Shown here: piece after piece, positions 11,074 through 21,384 of the stretch
Position numbering within the stretch: the stretch's first letter is position 1
Layout of the letters: every line of letters starts with the position of its first letter
Assembly (NCBI GenBank): GCA_031769625.1
Contig: JAUIMM010000694.1
Location: 4,548,501-4,612,500 of the forward strand
Direction of reading: 5' to 3'
Source of the DNA: Taudactylus pleione
Taxonomy: Eukaryota > Chordata > Amphibia > Anura > Myobatrachidae
DNA length: 64,000 bases
Position numbers and translations under genes: made by a program
The notes under the pieces: model-generated
Databases searched by the model: none
Told to the model about the DNA's origin: nothing
Seen by the model: the letters and a program-made list of their open reading frames with translations, nothing else

Positions 11074-11665
11074 TACAAAGCCCTCACCCAATCCTCTCCC
11101 ATTTACATCTCTGACATCATCTCCCTTCACACTCCCATGCGCTCTCTTCGCTCAACAAATGCATGTAGCCTCTCCTGCCAACTGATTACCTCCTCCCACT
11201 CTCGCCTCCAAGATTTTCCCCATGCTGCTCCCCACCTTTGGAACTCTCTCCCTCTCCCCATCAGACTCTCCACCTCTCTACAAATCTTCAAACGGGCTCT
11301 CAAGACCCACTACTTCATCAAAGCCTTCCAGCTATCATCCTAACCTGCTGCTACATACTCCTTCCTCCCTGTCTACCCCATCTGTGTCACTCCTGTTTGT
11401 CTGCCCCTCCCCTTTAGAATGTAAGCTCTCACGAACAGGGCCCTCGTCCCTCATGTGCGTCTCCTTACTTATACTTCTTTCTACTTCTTACTCCCAACAA
11501 GGGCACCTAACTCTTGGTTGCTTACACCCGCTAGTGCAGCAATGTATATAAATCTTGTCCTTGTCTTACATTGCATTGTACTGTAAGTCACTGGTTTCTT
11601 GTTCACTTATTTCTGTACTTTGTAAGGCGCTGCGGAACACTAGTGGCGCCATATAAATAAAGGAT
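11074..11665 (+). pseudogene. L2-like LINE 3' end: RT C-terminus and 3' tail
   Basis: The plus-strand frame 11074-11340 reads YKALTQSSPIYISDI, then LRSTNACSLSCQL, AAPHLWNSLPLPIR and IFKRALKTHYFIKAF. This is the typical C-terminal segment of L2/CR1-clade reverse transcriptases. The 3' UTR shows TGTAAGCTCTCACGA and the terminal GCGCCATATAAATAAAG that I know from vertebrate L2 elements. It is a 5'-truncated, dead copy. A hairpin-type MITE has inserted directly into its tail. Confidence 0.88.
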
Positions 11666-11668
11666 AAT

Positions 11669-12187
11669 GGGCCTGATTCAGAACGGATCAAAACTGCGAT
11701 CGCAGCTGTGATTACGCACGCAGTCTCACTGCGATGATATTCTAATCTACTGCGATCACTATGCCGTCGCAGCACAATATAAGGACACATCCGTAATCCC
11801 TAACAAGACTGTGAAACCATCGGTACCATTGCAGCCTACCCATCGGTACACACTTGCACTGACCTTACTCTGGAATTGCCAACCTCATTGCACGCAGAGA
11901 GAGCTCAGGTTGCGTATGGCATCGCAGTGACTAAATTATGCACGCCCCTGTAAAAACATTCAAACGCCCTGGCACGTCTGCATTTTGCTGACCCCCCACC
12001 ATCACCACCCCTAAACAGTACTTCCGGTCAATCACTCTGCGATGGGTCTGCGTAGTCACCGCGATCACAGTACCAATCGCAGTTGAGTGTTCGCGTACAC
12101 GCACTGTGATGCATAGACATGCGCAGAACGCAACAATCGGCCGTCTGCATGAGTCATTATACTTGCGATCCTTGCTGAATAAGGCCC
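11669..12187. mobile_element. GGGCCTGATTCAG-ended MITE, second subfamily
   Basis: Ends are GGGCCTGATTCAG and CTGAATAAGGCCC. The flanks are AAT (11666-11668) and ACT (12188-12190), a 3-bp TSD with one mismatch. The interior has ACTGCGATCGCAG-like palindromes and differs from the hairpin-chain subfamily. It sits in the 3' tail of the L2 element. Confidence 0.8.
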
Positions 12188-12188
12188 A

Positions 12189-12189
12189 C

Positions 12190-12220
<31 letters not shown>

Positions 12221-12222
12221 CA
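12189..12222 (+). repeat. (AAT)n microsatellite
   Basis: About eleven AAT/TAA units follow the MITE directly. It probably derives from the simple tail of the L2 LINE into which the MITE inserted. Confidence 0.9.
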
Positions 12223-13265
12223 GAATTAAATGATCTCACACTTCTATGCAAATACTATGCAGTAAATTGAGAGATAGAGTGTATTAATTGACATTGAGTA
12301 AAACTTTTACAGATGTGTCCTTATAAATCTTTGCTGCAGTCGTGCTACAAAGCCCCTCTCGGCGCGTCGGGTCCCGTGAGACTCTGCTACCGCCGGGTGT
12401 CTTTTTTGCATCTTTTTTTGCAATGCGATGTGACTAGGACGCATCAGATTGTGCCGATTAATTTGATATACATCACTTAGATATCTGTGTGCGACTGATA
12501 GTAAATGGCACTATAGGACGGGGGGTTAAATGAAATCTCTCAGTGCCATGGCCCGCCATCATGGCCACATGGGTTAGGTCCCTGGTCACACTAGTATTTA
12601 GCAATTGAAATAATTAAATTTACCAACTGAAAAGGGTCCCAGAGCAATTAGATTTCACTAACAATTAGTTACAGTATCTGCTCAAGAGCAGAACTGTTCT
12701 TTTAGACCCCGTACTTATAATAATTCATGAAAATATAATCGGTGGACTTGCTATATAAGGGGAATATTGATCATAAAGAAAAGACATAAGACTGTAGCTT
12801 CAAGATGGCTTATCTCACCAAAACACCAGGAACCAGCCCCTCCTGATAAACGCGGCACCTCATCACTTTCCTAGACTGACAGACGTTTTAGTACACATGA
12901 AAGAACAGTGAAAAATATCAAAATGCAAAGCAACAATGTAACCGTCCAACATTGTAAATAGAGAATGAGAAGGGACAAAATGAATCGTTTTTATTAAACC
13001 TCAGAACGAAGTTTTATCAATTTATAGCAAAGACTGAGGATTTCCACCGTCCTCCTACTGTGGGCAGAGCTAGTAATTCCTAATAAAATGTTATTGTTCT
13101 TACACAGATATAGAAGACAGGTAAAAAAGCATCGAGATTGATGATCTTCTGGGAAAAATGGCACTTTGTAAACACACAAGATATATAATTTATATTGTGG
13201 TTTATGCAGAAAGCTACAACAGTAAATAGATATTTGATTTGATTTAAAGACAAACATAAATCTAT
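12223..13265. other. Unassigned DNA
   Basis: No element with ends that I can define and no convincing coding frame. The short minus-strand frames at 12994-13301 lack any protein-like feature. Confidence 0.5.
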
Positions 13266-13357
13266 GCAACAATAGATAGTATATATATATATTAAATACA
13301 TTACATATACAGTATATATAGATATACTTATATTTATATATGTGTCATGTGCATTTG

Positions 13358-13395
<38 letters not shown>

Positions 13396-13455
13396 CTTAC
13401 TTACACACATATATGTATATATATATACATACATACATACTTACACACATATACA

Positions 13456-13490
<35 letters not shown>
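13266..13490. repeat. (TA)n-rich microsatellite cluster
   Basis: Runs of TA up to about 34 bases alternate with CATA and TTACACACA motifs. Confidence 0.95.
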
Positions 13491-13491
<1 letters not shown>

Positions 13492-13857
13492 AGGTATAGG
13501 GAGATCTCCTAAAAGACCCTCTTTATTATTTCTCACAACTTGTTGTCGGAGATCGGTGTTTATGTCACGTGTCACCTATTATTGCTATTTATGTATAAAA
13601 TGCCTTTAAACCGATCTGTTCTACAATCATTGTAAAAAATATACAGTGCGCATTAAACATTTACGAGCAGCAGATTAAGCAGCTAAAATACATATTTTGA
13701 AGAGATTTATTAACATTCATAAAAGTAAACATTTCCTCCTCCCAGTATCTCAGATAGTCAGGTTGTGTAAGAGAACGTGAGATTGGGAACTGGCGCCATC
13801 TGATTTTGATGTGATGCCATTTGCTAGAATTATACTTTAATCATTTTAATACATATT

Positions 13858-14006
13858 GGTCTTCAACCTTGACCGTCCAGCTGTTGTGGAACTACAGATC
13901 CCAGGATGCCCTGCCACAGTTCTAGCATGGTGTTATATCAAAACGGTGGCAGGACATGCTGGGATGTGTAGTTCCACAGCAGCTGGAGGGCCAAAGGCTG
14001 AAGACC
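13858..14006. mobile_element. Palindromic MITE (TGTAGTTCCACA type)
   Basis: Outer arms GGTCTTCAACCTTGACC and its near-inverse ending GCTGAAGACC at 14006 enclose a second complementary pair around GTTGTGGAACTACA and TGTAGTTCCACAGC. The whole 149 bp folds on itself. I recognise it as a common amphibian short inverted-repeat element; its superfamily is uncertain. The flanks 13491-13857 and 14007-14170 hold nothing I can assign. Confidence 0.75.
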
Positions 14007-14217
14007 TCTAATGATTAGAAGAACAGACTCATATGGGAGAAAACTCATCAAATGCTCTCCTATATGAAGCTGCTTAAAGTAAAACAGCATTAACTGCCCT
14101 GTAACATCATATACTGAGCTGTCTAGGTGACTATGTAGTGCAGATACCCTGAACGGGATGTAGTAATAAAGTCAACAGTTACAATGTCAATATTCATAAT
14201 ATCATAATGTCAACTGC

Positions 14218-14885
14218 AGAGGGTTAGGGTTAGGCTTGCGGGAGGGGAGGAGTAGGATTAGGCTGCGGGAGGGGAGGGTTAGGGTTAGGCTGCGGGAGGG
14301 GAGGGTAAGGGTTAGGCTGCGGGAGGGGAAAGTAAGGGATAGGCTGCAGGAGAGGAGGGTTAGGCTGAGGGAGGGGAGGGGAGGGTAAAGGTTAGGCTGC
14401 GGGAGGGGAGGGGTAGGGTTAGGCTGCGGGAGGGAAGGGCAAGGGTTAGGCTGCGGGAGGGAAGGAGTAGGGTTAGGCTGCGGGAGGGGAGGGGTAGGGT
14501 TAGGCTGCGGGAGGGGAAAGTAAGGGTTAGGCTGCAGGAGGGGAGGGTTAGGCTGAGGGAGGGGAGGGTAAAGGTTAGGCTGCGGGAGGGGAGGGGTAGG
14601 TTTAGGCTGCAGGAGGGGAGCATAAGGGTTAGGCTGCAGGAGGGTAGGGGTAGGGTTAGGCTGCGGGAGGATAAGGGTTAGGGTGCAGGAGGGAAGGGTT
14701 AGGCTGAGGGAAGGGAGGGGAGGGTAAGGGTTGGGCTGCTGGAGGGGTGGGTTAGGGTTAGGCTGCGGGAGGGGAGTGTTAGGATTTGGCTGCAGGAGGG
14801 GAGGGTAAGGGTTAGGTTGCGGGAGGGGAGGGTTAGGATTTGGCTGCTGGAGGGGAGGGTTAGGGATTGGCTCTGGAGGGGGGGG
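14218..14885 (+). repeat. Telomere-like minisatellite, block 1
   Basis: Units of about 32-37 bp with GGGTTAGGCTGCGGGAGG. They contain GGGTTAGG but not perfect TTAGGG arrays, so this is an internal minisatellite and not a telomere. Confidence 0.93.
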
Positions 14886-14896
14886 AGATTAGTGTT

Positions 14897-15233
14897 AAGG
14901 TGCGTATCCACTACGCGATTAAAAGAGCCGATGGAATGGTAATGACATCGATATTGTTCAATCGCTTGTTAATCGTCCGCAAATCAGGCAGTTTAACGTC
15001 AAAAACGACCAGCGTTGCACGCACGCCCGTTGGTCGTTTTTTACATCTATCATTGCCCGAACATGCTGGTCAAACTGACAACGTCAGGTTGCCCATGTTC
15101 GGGGATGATTGATGTGCCTACACTGAATGACTGATCGTTCAGTGTAAGCATATCATAGACTGTGAAAGAACTGCATGATTACAATGTCGTAATCGTGCAC
15201 TCGTTTCACAGTCGGCAAGTGGATGTGCACCTT
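14897..15233. mobile_element. Second hairpin-chain MITE family, TSD GTT
   Basis: Ends are AAGGTGCGTATCCAC and GTGGATGTGCACCTT, near-perfect inverses, with GTT on both sides (14894-14896, 15234-15236). Removing it restores the minisatellite text AGTGTTAGGCT. The interior is again a series of inverted repeats: AACGACCAGCG / CGTTGGTCGTT, CGAACATG / CATGTTCG enclosing CTGACAACGTCAG, ACACTGAATGA / TCGTTCAGTGT, and ACTGTGAAA / TTTCACAGT. Confidence 0.9.
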
Positions 15234-15236
15234 GTT

Positions 15237-15790
15237 AGGCTCCTGGAGGGGAGGTTAGGTTCAGACACTAGGGGGATAGTTAAGGTTAGGCTTCCGGAGG
15301 GGAGGTTCAGAGTTAGGCTCTAGGAGGAGGGGGAGGGTCGGGTTCCAGAAGGGGAGGTTAGGGTTAGACACTAGGGGGAGGGGGATGGTTAGGCTCTGGG
15401 AGGGGAGGTTAGGGTTAGACACTAGGGGGAGGGGGAGGGTTAGGCTCCGGGAGGGGAGGTTAGACACTAGGGGTAGGGGGAGGGTTAGGCTCTGGGAGCG
15501 GAGATTAGAGTTAAGCACTAGTGGGAGGGGGAGGGTTAGGCTCCGGGAGGAGAGGTTAGGGTTAGACACTAGAGGGAGGGGGAGGGTTAGGCTCCAGGAG
15601 GGGAGGTTAGGGTTATTTACTAGGTGGAGAGTAAGAATTAGGGTCTGGAAGGGGAGGTTTGGGTTAGACCCTAGGGGGAGGGAGAGGGGCTCCGGGAGGG
15701 AAGGTTAGGGTTAGGCACTAGGGGGTGAGTTAGTATTAGGATTAGGCTCCAGGAGGGGAGGTTAGGGCAAGACACCTTAGGGGGAGGTTA
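15237..15790 (+). repeat. Telomere-like minisatellite, block 2
   Basis: Units of about 50-55 bp combining GTTAGACACTAGGGGGAGG and GGTTAGGCTCCGGGAGG. It continues block 1 after the MITE with a different variant. Confidence 0.92.
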
Positions 15791-17990
15791 AGGGTTGGCT
15801 CCAGGTTGGGATGTTATGGTTATGCACTAGGGTAGGGTTAGGATTCAGGAGAGGGATGTTATGGTTATGCACTATGGTAGGATTAGGATACAGGAGAGGA
15901 GGTTATGGTTATGCACTAGGGTAGGATTAGGATACCAGAGGGGAGGTAATGGTTATGCACTAGGGTAGGATTAGGATACAGGAGGGGAGGTTATAGTTAT
16001 GCACTAGGGTAGGATTAGGATACAGGAGAGGAGGTTATGGTTATGCACTAGGGTAGGATTAGGATACAGGAGGGGAGGTTATGGTTATGCACTAGGTTAG
16101 GGTTAGGATACAGGAGGGGAGATTATGGTTATGCACTAGGTTAGGGTTAGGATACAGGAGGGGAGGTTATGGTTATGCACTAGGGTAGGATTAGGATATA
16201 GGAGGGGAGGTTATGGTTATGCACTAGGGTAGGATTAGGATACAGGAGAGGAGGTTATGGTTATGCACTAGGTTAGGGTTAGGATACAGGAGGGGAGATT
16301 ATTGTTATGCACTAGGTTAGGGTTAGGATACAGGAGGGGAGGTTATGGTTATGCACTAGGGTAGGATTAGGATACAGGAGGGGAGGTTATGGTTATGCAC
16401 TAGGGTAGGATTAGGATACAGGAAGGGATGTTATGGTTATGCACTAGGGTAGGATTAGGATACAGGAGGGGAGGTTATGGTTATGCTCTAGTGTAGGGTT
16501 AGGCTCCAGGAGGGGAGATTATGGTTATGCACTAGGGTAGGGTTAGGCTACAGGAGAGGAGGTTGGTTATGCACTAGGGTAGGGTTAGGATACAGGAGGG
16601 GAGGTTATGGTTATGCTCTAGTGTAGGGTTAGGCTCCAGGAGGGGAGATTATGGTTATGCACTAGGGTAGGATTAGGATACATGAGGGGAGGTTGTGGTT
16701 ATGCACTAGGGTAGGGTTAGGATACAGGAGGGGAGGTTGTGGTTATGCACTAGGGTAGGGTTAGGATACAGGAGGGGAGGTTGTGGTTATGCACTAGGGT
16801 AGGATTAGGATACAGGAGGGGAGGTTGTGGTTATGCACTAGGGTAGGGTTAGGATACAGGAGGGGAGGTTATGGTTATGCACTAGGGTAGGGTTAGGATG
16901 TAGGAAGTGAGATTATAGTTATGCACTAGGTTAGGGTTAGGATACAGGAGGGGAGATTATGGTTATGCACTAGGGTAGGGTTAGGATACAGGAGGGGAGG
17001 TTGTAGTTATGCACTAGGGTAGGATTAGGATACAGGAGGGGAGGTTATGGTTATGCACTAGGTTAGGGTTAGGATACAAGAGGGGAGGTTAGGGTTATGC
17101 TCTAGGGTAGGATTAGGATACTGGTGGGGAGGTTAGGGTTATGCACAAGGGTAGGGTAAGGATGCAGGAGGGGAGGGAATGGTTATGCACTAGGGTAGGA
17201 TTAGGATACAGGAGGGGAGGTTTGGGTTATGCACTAGGGTAGGGTTAGGATACATGAGGGGAGGTTGTGGTTATGCACTAGGGTAGGGTTAGGATACAGG
17301 AGGGGAGGTTGTGGTTATGCACTAGGGTAGGATTAGGATACAGGAGGGGAGGTTTGGGTTATGCACTAGGGTAGGGTTAGGATACAGGAGGGGAGGTTAT
17401 GGTTATGCACTAGGGTAGGGTTAGGATGTAGGAAGTGAGATTATAGTTATGCACTAGGTTAGGGTTAGGATACAGGAGGGGAGATTATGGTTATGCACTA
17501 GGGTAGGGTTAGGATACAGGAGGGGAGGTTGTGGTTATGCACTAGGGTAGGATTAGGATACAGGAGGGGAGGTTATGGTTATGCACTAGGTTAGGGTTAG
17601 GATACAGGAGGGGAGGTTAGGGTTATGCTCTAGGGTAGGATTAGGATACTGGTGGGGAGGTTAGGGTTATGCACTAGGGTAGGGTAAGGATGCAGGAGGG
17701 GAGGGAATGGTTATGCACTAGGGTAGGGTTAGGATACAGGAGGGGAGGTTATGGTTATGCACTAGTGTAGGGTTAGGATACAGAGGGGAGGTTATGGTTA
17801 TGCACTAGTGTAGGGTTAGGATACAGGAGGGGAGGTTAGGGTTATGCACTAGGGTAGGGTTAAGATACAGGAGGGGAGGTTAGGGTTAAGCGCTAGGTTA
17901 GGGTTAGGATACTGAAGGGGAGGTTGGGGTTATGCACTAGGGTAGGATTTGGATGTGGTGGAGGTGGGTTAATGTTAAGCACCAGGAGAC
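15790..17990 (+). repeat. 44-bp telomere-like minisatellite with 528-bp higher-order period
   Basis: About 50 units of 44 bp containing TTATGCACTAGGGTAGG and GGATACAGGAGGGGAGG. Rare variants recur 528 bp (12 units) apart: GATGTAGGAAGTGAG at 16897 and 17425, and CTGGTGGGGAGG at 17121 and 17649. Confidence 0.95.
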
Positions 17991-18200
17991 GATTAAGGTT
18001 AGGGGTTAGGATTAGTTATACTTATTGCCACTGCCAGAAGGAAGATCTGCCAGAAATCATTCTGACTACACGCCGCACCTGGAAGACAAGGCTGGAGCCG
18101 CCGGTCCAGGTAATGTTGACATTTTATCAGGGTCAACATGATGAATGCTGACATGGTCAAAGTCGACATGCCAAGCATGTCATGCCATGTGGGAATTGTG

Positions 18201-18640
18201 CATGTTAATCTTGCTTTATGTGTACTAATACAGCACACATTGTTTTCTGAGGCACATATAGGCATAAAACGGGACGCTATAGAGTATAAACTTAGCTTAG
18301 AAGTGTGCCAGATCAGCAGAGGTGCAAAATGGAAGCCCTTTTGTGGATGGGAAATAACTGTGAGGTAAATTCCCCTCACATTGCTCTTACAGACATGGTC
18401 ATGAAGACATTATTAGATGCCTGTTTATATATTTTTGCCCCCCGTGGGAAATTTTGGCTACACATTGTTAATGACTTCAGGACCCGGCATGGTTGTGTAA
18501 AGGATCGGCCAATCGTCATGAGTATACAGATTCAAAACTGTCTCTACGTAGACCAACTAATGTGATATATTTGGATTTTGCAATAGAGTTTGCTGCTGCT
18601 CTACATAAGTCTTATACGTATGATATGAGAACTTCTGTAT
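18201..18640. other. Unassigned DNA 5' of the exon candidate
   Basis: Contains weak splice-like strings (for example TGCTCTTACAG near 18392) but no frame or element that I can support. Confidence 0.4.
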
Positions 18641-18649
18641 GTGTTGCAG

Positions 18650-18912
18650 AAAATGTTGCACATGGGTGAAGAACTGGGCTGTGTCCGCACGAAGAAGGTG
18701 AGTGGCAACACCTCACGTGGGATGTGTGGCGAGTCACAGGGTTGGAGCCTCACGGCACTCCCTCCCCTTCCATGGCCATCTTTCTGCAGGCTGGTCAAAC
18801 ACTGCACCGGGAGGCTGAGCTGCTCGGCCAAGCTTCCGACATTTGCCAGAAGAGCCAGTTGGCCTTTATGGCCCTGACTGCAAGAATAAGTCCTGGACTC
18901 TGCAGTGTTTAA
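18650..18912 (+). CDS. Candidate last two exons of an unknown gene (tentative)
   Basis: I do not recognise the product. What is visible is one acceptor-like site (TATGTGTTGCAG ending 18649), a 48-bp open segment 18650-18697 (16 codons, KMLHMGEELGCVRTKK), a strong donor (AAG then GTGAGT at 18698), a 92-bp putative intron with a pyrimidine-rich 3' end CTTTCTGCAG (ending 18789), and an open segment 18790-18912. That last segment reads AGQTLHREAELLGQASDICQ and so on to a TAA stop. Both segments are open in the same phase. It could be a terminal gene fragment, a degenerate gene, or chance. No upstream exons are evident and the flanks are repeats. Confidence is low. Confidence 0.25.
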
Positions 18913-18964
18913 TCCGTTTTTTAATGACTTTGTAAATGAACGAGAAGATAAGGTGTCAAAAATT

Positions 18965-20440
18965 TGAAACACTAACTATTCAATATGGGAGCAAAAAGTC
19001 CGTGCTGGACTTTTCGCTCCACATCAGGGATTTTCCTGGGATAAAGTATCGGGCGTGCGCCCGCTTTATCGCCGTATTCAATTTGAAAGCTACGAAAACG
19101 GGACCCGGCGAAGTAGGATCGGCGAAAAAAATCGAAATTTACCCCCTAAAACTGTAAAAACATGGGGGATCACTATGGGTACCCCCGATTTAGCCTGCAA
19201 ATGAAAGTTGGGGATTTAAATAGCGACTGCAGGTGTTTTTTTCCCGCATTGAAGAAGTGATGCAGAAGAGCACTTAGGGTTTTTTTTTTTTTCGTTTTTG
19301 TAAGTGGTCCCATCAAATTTGGGGTACATGAAAATGGGTACTAGCATATTTTTAAGTCCCTAAAGTCTTTATTTAAAAATTCTGCAAATATGCACCTGCC
19401 GCTATAAATCTATTCTACAATACACCTGCCGCTAATAATCTATTCTAGAATACACCTGCCGCTAATAATCTATTCTAGAATACACCTGCCGCTATAAATC
19501 TATTCTACAATACACCTGCCGCTAATAATCTATTCTAGAATACACCTGCCGCTAATAATCTATTCTAGAATACACCTGCCGCTAATAATCTATTCTAGAA
19601 TATACCTGCCGCTAATAGCCTATTCTAGAATACACCTGCTGCTAATAGCCTATTCTAGAATACACCTGCCGCTAATAATCTATTCTAGAATACACCTGCC
19701 GCTAATAATCTATTCTAGAATACACCTGCCGCTAATAGCCTATTCTAGAATACACCTGCCGCTAATAGCCTATTCTAGAATACACCTGCCGCTAATAGCC
19801 TATTCTAGAATACACCTGCCGCTAATAATCTATTCTAGAATACACCTGCCGCTAATAATCTATTCTAGAATACACCTGCCGCTAATAGCCTATTCTAGAA
19901 TACACCTGCCGCTAATAGCCTATTCTAGAATACACCTGCCGCTAATAATCTATTCTAGAATACACCTGCCGCTAATAATCTATTCTAGAATACACCTGCC
20001 GCTAATAGCCTATTCTAGAATATACCTGCCGCATACTTTCAGAACAGCCCTGAACCTATTTCCCTATTTTTAAACAATTTTTTCCCATTTTTTTTTTTTC
20101 ACCCCAAATTTTCAATAATTTATTTGGGGTGTCCCTATTTTTTTTTTAAACTTTTTTTGACACAGTTTATTTTAAAATGACATTCCCAGGGATGCAGGCT
20201 ATTTTTTTTTGGCCTGCACCCCTAAACCCCAATTCTGCACTTTTTTTCGCCACCTATTCTGTGGTGATCCCCGTTTTTTTTCAAAGACTTTTCGAACCTG
20301 CCCTATCGGGATCTTCTCCCTTCGGGCTGCCATTATCGGGATATGAACCCGCAGCTATTCAGCTATCGGGACTTCAGTTCATACCCATTCCGTTCATAGA
20401 ACACAGAGTTTGACAGTAAATAGCTAAAGAAAGATTCAGA
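18965..20440. mobile_element. Probable DNA element enclosing a 30-bp array
   Basis: The left part (TATTCAATATGGGAGC at 18977, and a repeat of ATTCAATTTGAAAGC at 19076) and right part (to about 20410) are non-coding, GC-skewed and poly-T rich, unlike the neighbours. The 30-bp tandem array lies in the middle. I see no clean terminal repeats, so element status is inferred from architecture only. Confidence 0.35.
19383..20032 (+). repeat. 30-bp tandem repeat, about 21 copies
   Basis: The unit contains TATTCTAGAATACACCTGCC followed by GCTAATAATC or GCTAATAGCC. The two variants are interspersed. The period is exactly 30 bp with almost no indels, which suggests recent amplification. There are no unique spacers. 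Confidence 0.97.
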
Positions 20441-20885
20441 GAAAATGGAAAACTGGAATATGAAACGACAGACAGAGGTTGGCACAGGGAGGGATTGGTG
20501 ACTGCACAGGTGGTTAGGCTGCGAATTTCTTATCACGTGATGGCAAATTTGCTAAGAATTGGATGCCTTTCTTACAAGAAATCCTATCTGGAGGTGTAGT
20601 TTATAGAGGATATTATAAGGAAAATGTACCCAGCAAATTATCCTACAGTATTGTGATTTTGGGGATCAGAAAAGAAAGGTTGAACATTATGGACCTTTGT
20701 TTTTTCCCAATCTATGATTTTCCATGACCCCCTACTGGTCCAGAAACCTCTATATTAGGATGTGCCTTCAAATCCAGACAATCTCCACAATTCCCATCTC
20801 ATTTATTTTGATTGTAGATAAAATGTAACTTTATGCACATTTTTCTCAAGCAGGTAGCACAAAGGAACACCTATATCTCACCAAG
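20441..20885. other. Unassigned DNA
   Basis: No gene or repeat structure recognised. Confidence 0.5.
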
Positions 20886-21365
20886 CCTATAGATACATAG
20901 AAACATAGAAACATAGAATTTGACGGCAGGTAAGAACCACTTGGCCCATCTAGTCTGCCCCATCTTTAAACATATTGTTACCTCAACCCTTATTGATCCT
21001 GACTTCTTCTGAAGGATATCCTTATGTCTATCCCATGCATGTTTAAATTGCTCTACTGTCTTAGCCTCTACCACCTCTGATGGGAGGCTATTCCACTTGT
21101 CCACTACCCTTTCTGTGAAGTCATTTTTTCTCAACTTTCCCCTGAACCTACCACCCTCCAGTGTCAGAACATGTCCTTTTACCTTGTTAAAACCCTTTAT
21201 ATATTTGAACATTTCTATCATGTCCCCCCTTTTCCCTTCTCTGCTCCAAACTTTACATATTGGGATTTTTAGTCTTTCCTGGTACATTTTGTGGTGTAGA
21301 CCTTGTACCATTTTAGTTGCCCTTCTTTGTACAGTCTCTGATGTAGTAATATCCTTCTGGAGATA
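20886..21365 (-). pseudogene. CR1-like LINE 3' end (RT C-terminus and 3' UTR)
   Basis: Minus strand. The frame contains MVQGLHHKMYQERL, FKYIKGFNKVKGH, GGRFRGKLRKNDFTERVV and DKWNSLPSEVVEAKTVEQF, the C-terminal tail of a CR1-type reverse transcriptase. Its 3' UTR has GGGGCAGACTAGATGGGCC and ends in repeats of CTATGTTT near 20888, the hallmark tail of this CR1 group. It is truncated at the 5' side next to the 36-bp array. The 42490-43519 copy shares this structure. Confidence 0.92.
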
Positions 21366-21384
21366 TTTTTACTGTATATCTACA

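Larger units (their letters stand above)
14171..18200. mobile_element. MITE-like ends flanking a telomere-like minisatellite block
   Basis: The left flank has several GTCAACA/TGTCAA motifs (14171-14212) and the right flank has TGTTGACATTTTA-, GTCAACATG- and GTCGACATG-type motifs (18112-18175). These look like the two ends of one TGTCAAC-rich element. Between them lie about 3.8 kb of GGTTAGG-rich tandem repeats. I infer that the array expanded within the element; no TSD could be fixed. Confidence 0.55.

Noticed and set aside
14218..17990. True telomere or telomere-fusion site
   Set aside because: The units are 32-55 bp minisatellites with degenerate GGTTAGG, not TTAGGG arrays; MITE-like flanks explain them better.
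19383..20032. CRISPR-like array of 30-bp repeats
   Set aside because: Units are directly adjacent with no unique spacers, and the genome is a vertebrate one.
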